Source: Streptomyces sp. NBC_00289 (GTDB taxonomy: Bacteria > Actinomycetota > Actinomycetes > Streptomycetales > Streptomycetaceae). Taken from it: a DNA stretch of 64,000 bases. The notes beneath the pieces were generated by a model. That model ran no database searches. It was not told the origin of the DNA and saw only the letters and a program-made list of their open reading frames with translations. Each line of letters starts with the position of its first letter. Position 1 is the stretch's first letter. Below are positions 61,241 through 64,000 of this stretch, one piece after another. The stretch covers positions 8,556,001 to 8,620,000 of the forward strand of contig NZ_CP108046.1 in NCBI RefSeq assembly GCF_041435115.1, written 5' to 3'. Made by a program: the position numbers and the translations under genes.

Positions 61241-62080
61241 ATGCAGATCAACATTCCGCCACCGAAGACGTCCCGACTGACACGGCGGGGCCGGCTCGCT
61301 CTCATCGCGACCGGTGCCGTCGTGGCCGGCACCGCCGTGGCGGTGCCGCTGCTGAGCCTGGAGAGCGGCACGGACGCCAGGCCGGCGTCGCTGGTGATCC
61401 CGGAGGGCTGGCGCGCGGGTCAGGTGTACGAGGCCGTGGACAAGGCTCTCGCGCTGCCCGCCGGCACCACCGAGAAGTCGCTCCCCAGAGCCGCCCTGAA
61501 GCTGCCGAACGACGCCGAGGGCAACCCGGAGGGCTACCTCTTCCCGGCGACGTATCCCCTTGCCGACAAGGCGACTCCCGAGTCCCTGCTGTCGTACATG
61601 GTCGACACCGCCAACAAGAAGTTCAACGGCGCTCCGGTCGCCGCCGGCGCGCAGCGCAACGCGATGAACGTCTACCAGGCGGTCACCATCGCGAGCATCG
61701 TGCAGGCCGAGGCCGCCACCAAGGCCGACATGGGCAAGGTGGCCCGGGTCATCTTCAACCGGCTGGAACATGGCATGCCGTTGCAGATGGACTCCACCGT
61801 CAACTATGCGCTGAGCCGGGCCACGCTGAAGACGACGGCGAACGACACCAAGATCGAGAGCCCCTACAACTCCTACCAGCGCATGGGGTTGCCGCCCACG
61901 CCGATCGACAGCCCGGGCGAGGAGGCGATGCGTGCCACGATCGATCCGGCCCCGGGCGACTGGCTGTACTTCGTCACGGTCAAGCCGGGCGACACCCGCT
62001 TCACGGCGAACTTCGAGGAGCACCGGCGCAACGTCGCCGAGTTCAACGCCCACCAGAAGAGTCCGCATCCGACGAAGTGA
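61241..62080 (+). CDS. MltG-like endolytic transglycosylase
   Basis: 279 residues. A membrane helix (LALIATGAVVAGTAVAVPLL) is followed by the YceG-like domain: NPEGYLFPATYPL, TIASIVQAEA (catalytic Glu), FNRLEHGMPLQMDSTVNYAL and GLPPTPIDSPGEEAMRA. MltG cuts glycan strands while they are made. It is shorter than housekeeping MltG, so it is perhaps a second copy. It follows the exporter by 43 bases. Confidence 0.85.
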   Translation: MQINIPPPKTSRLTRRGRLALIATGAVVAGTAVAVPLLSLESGTDARPASLVIPEGWRAGQVYEAVDKALALPAGTTEKSLPRAALKLPNDAEGNPEGYLFPATYPLADKATPESLLSYMVDTANKKFNGAPVAAGAQRNAMNVYQAVTIASIVQAEAATKADMGKVARVIFNRLEHGMPLQMDSTVNYALSRATLKTTANDTKIESPYNSYQRMGLPPTPIDSPGEEAMRATIDPAPGDWLYFVTVKPGDTRFTANFEEHRRNVAEFNAHQKSPHPTK

Positions 62081-62093
62081 ACCGCCGGGGACA

Positions 62094-63176
62094 TCACGCG
62101 GCGACCGGCTCCTCGGCGGAACCCAGCAGCCGCCTGATGTCCCGCACGGCGGCGCGGCCGGCGCGGTTGGCGCCGATGGTGCTGGCCGAGGGCCCGTAGC
62201 CGACCAGATGGATCCGCGGGTCGGCGACCGCGCGTGTCCCCTCGACGCGGATGCCGCCGCCCGGCTCGCGCAGCCGCAGCGGCGCCAGATGGTCGATGGC
62301 GGCGCGGAATCCGGTCGCCCACAGAATGACGTCGGCGTCCACGTGCCGGCCGTCCTTCCACTCCACCCCGTCGGGCGTGATGCGGTCGAACATCGGCAAC
62401 CCGTCCAGGACTCCGTCCTCCAGCCCCTTCCGTACGGCGTCGTTGAGGGGCAGCCCGGTGACCGAGACCACGCTCTTGGGCGGCAGCCCCTGGCGCACCC
62501 GCTCCTCGACGAGGGCGACCGCGGCCCGGCCCACCTCCTCGTCGAAGGGGCCTTCGCGGAAGACGGGCGGTCGCCGGGTGACCCAGGTGGTGGCGGCCGC
62601 GTACGGGGCGATCTCCAGCAGGTGCTGCGTGCCGGAAGCGCCACCGCCCACCACGACCACCCGCTGACCGGCGAACTCCTCGGGTCCCGGATACCGGGCG
62701 GTGTGCAACTGCCGTCCGCGGAAGGTCTCCTGGCCGGGGTAGCGCGGCCAGAACGGCCGGTCCCAGGTGCCGGTCGCGTTGATCAGGGCCCGCGTCGACC
62801 AGGTCCCGGCGGAGCTCTCGACGAGCAGTCGCCGGTCGGCTCCCTCACGCACCGCCCGCACGTCGACCGGCCGCCGCACGCGTAGGTCGAAGGTGCGCTC
62901 GTACGTGTCGAAGTACTCCGTGACGACCTCGGCGGACGGCCGCGCGGGATCGGCGCCGGTGAGTTCCATGCCGGGCAGGGCATGCATCCCGTGCACCCTG
63001 CCGTACGTCAGCGAAGGCCACCGGAACTGCCAGGCGCCGCCCGGACCGGGGGAGTGGTCGAGCACCACGAAGTCGCGGTCCGGCTTGAACCCGGTGCGCC
63101 GCAGGTGGTGGGCGGCGGCCAGCCCGGCCTGGCCGGCGCCGATGACGACTACCTCGACCTCGTGGACGTTGTTCAC
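62094..63176 (-). CDS. Flavin-containing monooxygenase-like FAD/NADPH oxidoreductase
   Basis: 360 residues. It has two dinucleotide folds, VVVIGAGQAGLAAAHHLRR at the N-terminus and VVVVGGGASGTQHLLEI (about 170-187) in the middle, plus FRWPSLTYGRVHGMHALPGM and VILWATGFRAAIDHL, as in FMO/BVMO-like enzymes. The GTG start at 63176 is inferred from the fold start. It is convergent with the MltG-like gene. The substrate is unknown. Confidence 0.82.
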   Translation of the reverse strand: MNNVHEVEVVVIGAGQAGLAAAHHLRRTGFKPDRDFVVLDHSPGPGGAWQFRWPSLTYGRVHGMHALPGMELTGADPARPSAEVVTEYFDTYERTFDLRVRRPVDVRAVREGADRRLLVESSAGTWSTRALINATGTWDRPFWPRYPGQETFRGRQLHTARYPGPEEFAGQRVVVVGGGASGTQHLLEIAPYAAATTWVTRRPPVFREGPFDEEVGRAAVALVEERVRQGLPPKSVVSVTGLPLNDAVRKGLEDGVLDGLPMFDRITPDGVEWKDGRHVDADVILWATGFRAAIDHLAPLRLREPGGGIRVEGTRAVADPRIHLVGYGPSASTIGANRAGRAAVRDIRRLLGSAEEPVAA

Positions 63177-63217
63177 GTTTCTACCAACCGCCCGGCCGGC
63201 GCGGATCTTCCCGCCCG

Positions 63218-63268
63218 CCCGGAGCCGGCGCCTGCCCGGAGCCGGCGCCTGCCCGGAGCCGGCGCCCG
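63218..63268. repeat. 17-bp tandem repeat, three units
   Basis: CCCGGAGCCGGCGCCTG at 63218 and 63235, then a variant at 63252, in the spacer between the divergent monooxygenase and YjbQ genes. It may have variable length. Confidence 0.8.
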
Positions 63269-63462
63269 ATCGCCCGACCGCCCTGAGAATCGGCGGCCCG
63301 TCCTCCAGGCATCGACGAGCCGTCGACCAGCCCACGAGCGGTCGGCCCGCGAATCGCACCCGCCGCGAACCACCGGTTGGGCTCCTTCAGGTGCGGCCAC
63401 CCGGACAGCGCGAAGTGCTCGCCGGGCGGTGTGGAATCCGGCGTATGGGTCAGGATGGGGTC

Positions 63463-63885
63463 ATGTCAGATGCCTTCACCACCCGAGTCCTGAACGTGGC
63501 GACGGGTTCCGCGGAGCGGATCGTCGACCTCACCCGAGACTGCGCGGAGTTCCTCCAGGCGGCGGCCGGCGGCCGCGACGGTCTTCTGAACGTCTTCGTC
63601 CCCCACGCGACCGCCGGCATCGCGATCCTCGAGACCGGCGCGGGCAGCGACGAGGACCTCCTCGCCACCCTGCACACCCTGCTGCCCGCCGACGACCGCT
63701 GGCAGCACCGGCACGGCAGCCCCGGTCACGGCCGCGATCACGTCCTCCCGGCGATCGTCCCGCCCCACGCGACCCTTCCGGTGCTGGGCGGCCGGCTGGA
63801 GCTGGGGACCTGGCAGTCGGTGTGTCTGGTGGACACCAACAAGGACAATCCGAACCGGCAGGTCCGGCTGAGCTTCCTCGGGTGA
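63463..63885 (+). CDS. YjbQ-family protein (UPF0047, secondary thiamine-phosphate synthase-like)
   Basis: 140 residues. Family motifs are VFVPHATAGIAILE, RWQHRHGSPGHGRDH and PPHATLPVLGGRLELGTWQ, with the conserved His and Asp residues. The ATG at 63463 starts MSDAFTTRVLNVATG. YjbQ proteins have weak thiamine-phosphate synthase activity and their main role is open. It is divergent from the monooxygenase gene. Confidence 0.9.
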   Translation: MSDAFTTRVLNVATGSAERIVDLTRDCAEFLQAAAGGRDGLLNVFVPHATAGIAILETGAGSDEDLLATLHTLLPADDRWQHRHGSPGHGRDHVLPAIVPPHATLPVLGGRLELGTWQSVCLVDTNKDNPNRQVRLSFLG

Positions 63886-64000
63886 CGCCCGCGCGGGCGG
63901 GCGGGGGCCTTTCGGTCACTCGCGACGCGGTCGCCGACCGAGCCCGTCCCGGCCGCCCGCACGCACCGGGCCGCGGTCCCGCACCGGGATGGTCACGGCC

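Overview
The window reads as chromosomal DNA of a Streptomyces or close relative. It has very high GC with strong third-position GC bias, GTG starts, AGGAGG-type ribosome binding sites, many ATGA/GTGA translational couplings, a conservon (cvnABCD), XRE/AbaA-like regulators and DUF5709/DUF6397-type proteins.

Positions 1 to about 13.9 kb form an accessory, partly decayed region. It holds the start of an FKBP-like gene, an aminoglycoside-phosphotransferase-fold kinase, and an amidase gene split by an IS701-family element with a CTAA target duplication. Next comes a leftward operon-like set (methyltransferase, NAD-dependent epimerase, SAHH-like protein, NUDIX hydrolase, KdsB-like cytidylyltransferase). 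The first two of these are broken and fused by a deletion, while the last three look intact. Then follow two tiny coupled genes, a divergent XRE regulator / ATP-binding-protein pair, cutA, and an excisionase plus tyrosine integrase. The integrase ends at a strong terminator next to a core-like aldehyde dehydrogenase gene.

13.9 to 34.3 kb is mostly housekeeping or metabolic: aldehyde dehydrogenase with a GAF-type regulator, a secreted peptidoglycan amidase next to a decayed acetamidase/formamidase, a xylose module (ROK repressor, xylB, xylA), a phytase-like secreted esterase, a TetR/patatin pair with two matching 24-bp palindromes between them, a SNF2 helicase coupled to a SWIM protein, and several conserved actinobacterial proteins.

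34.3 to 37.5 kb is a nested mobile island. A tnpB-only IS605/IS1341-type element has its right-end hairpin split by an IS1182-family element, and a second right-end-like hairpin lies just upstream.

37.6 to 44.7 kb carries a MHYT membrane sensor, a conservon (histidine kinase, roadblock protein, DUF742, GTPase), a PPOX-type oxidoreductase and a second roadblock protein. The conservon has a relic-like second cvnC tail before cvnD. 44.7 to 64 kb holds a TesB thioesterase, a SKI2-like helicase, L31 type B, a heterodimeric ABC exporter with one consensus and one degenerate ATP site, an L,D-transpeptidase-like lipoprotein, a PNGase A-like secreted protein, a dicarboxylate symporter, a MarR/ABC-exporter pair with a palindrome between them, an MltG-like protein, a flavin monooxygenase-like protein and a YjbQ protein. 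I saw no tRNA, rRNA or CRISPR array. All functional calls are from reading the sequence; no database search was run.
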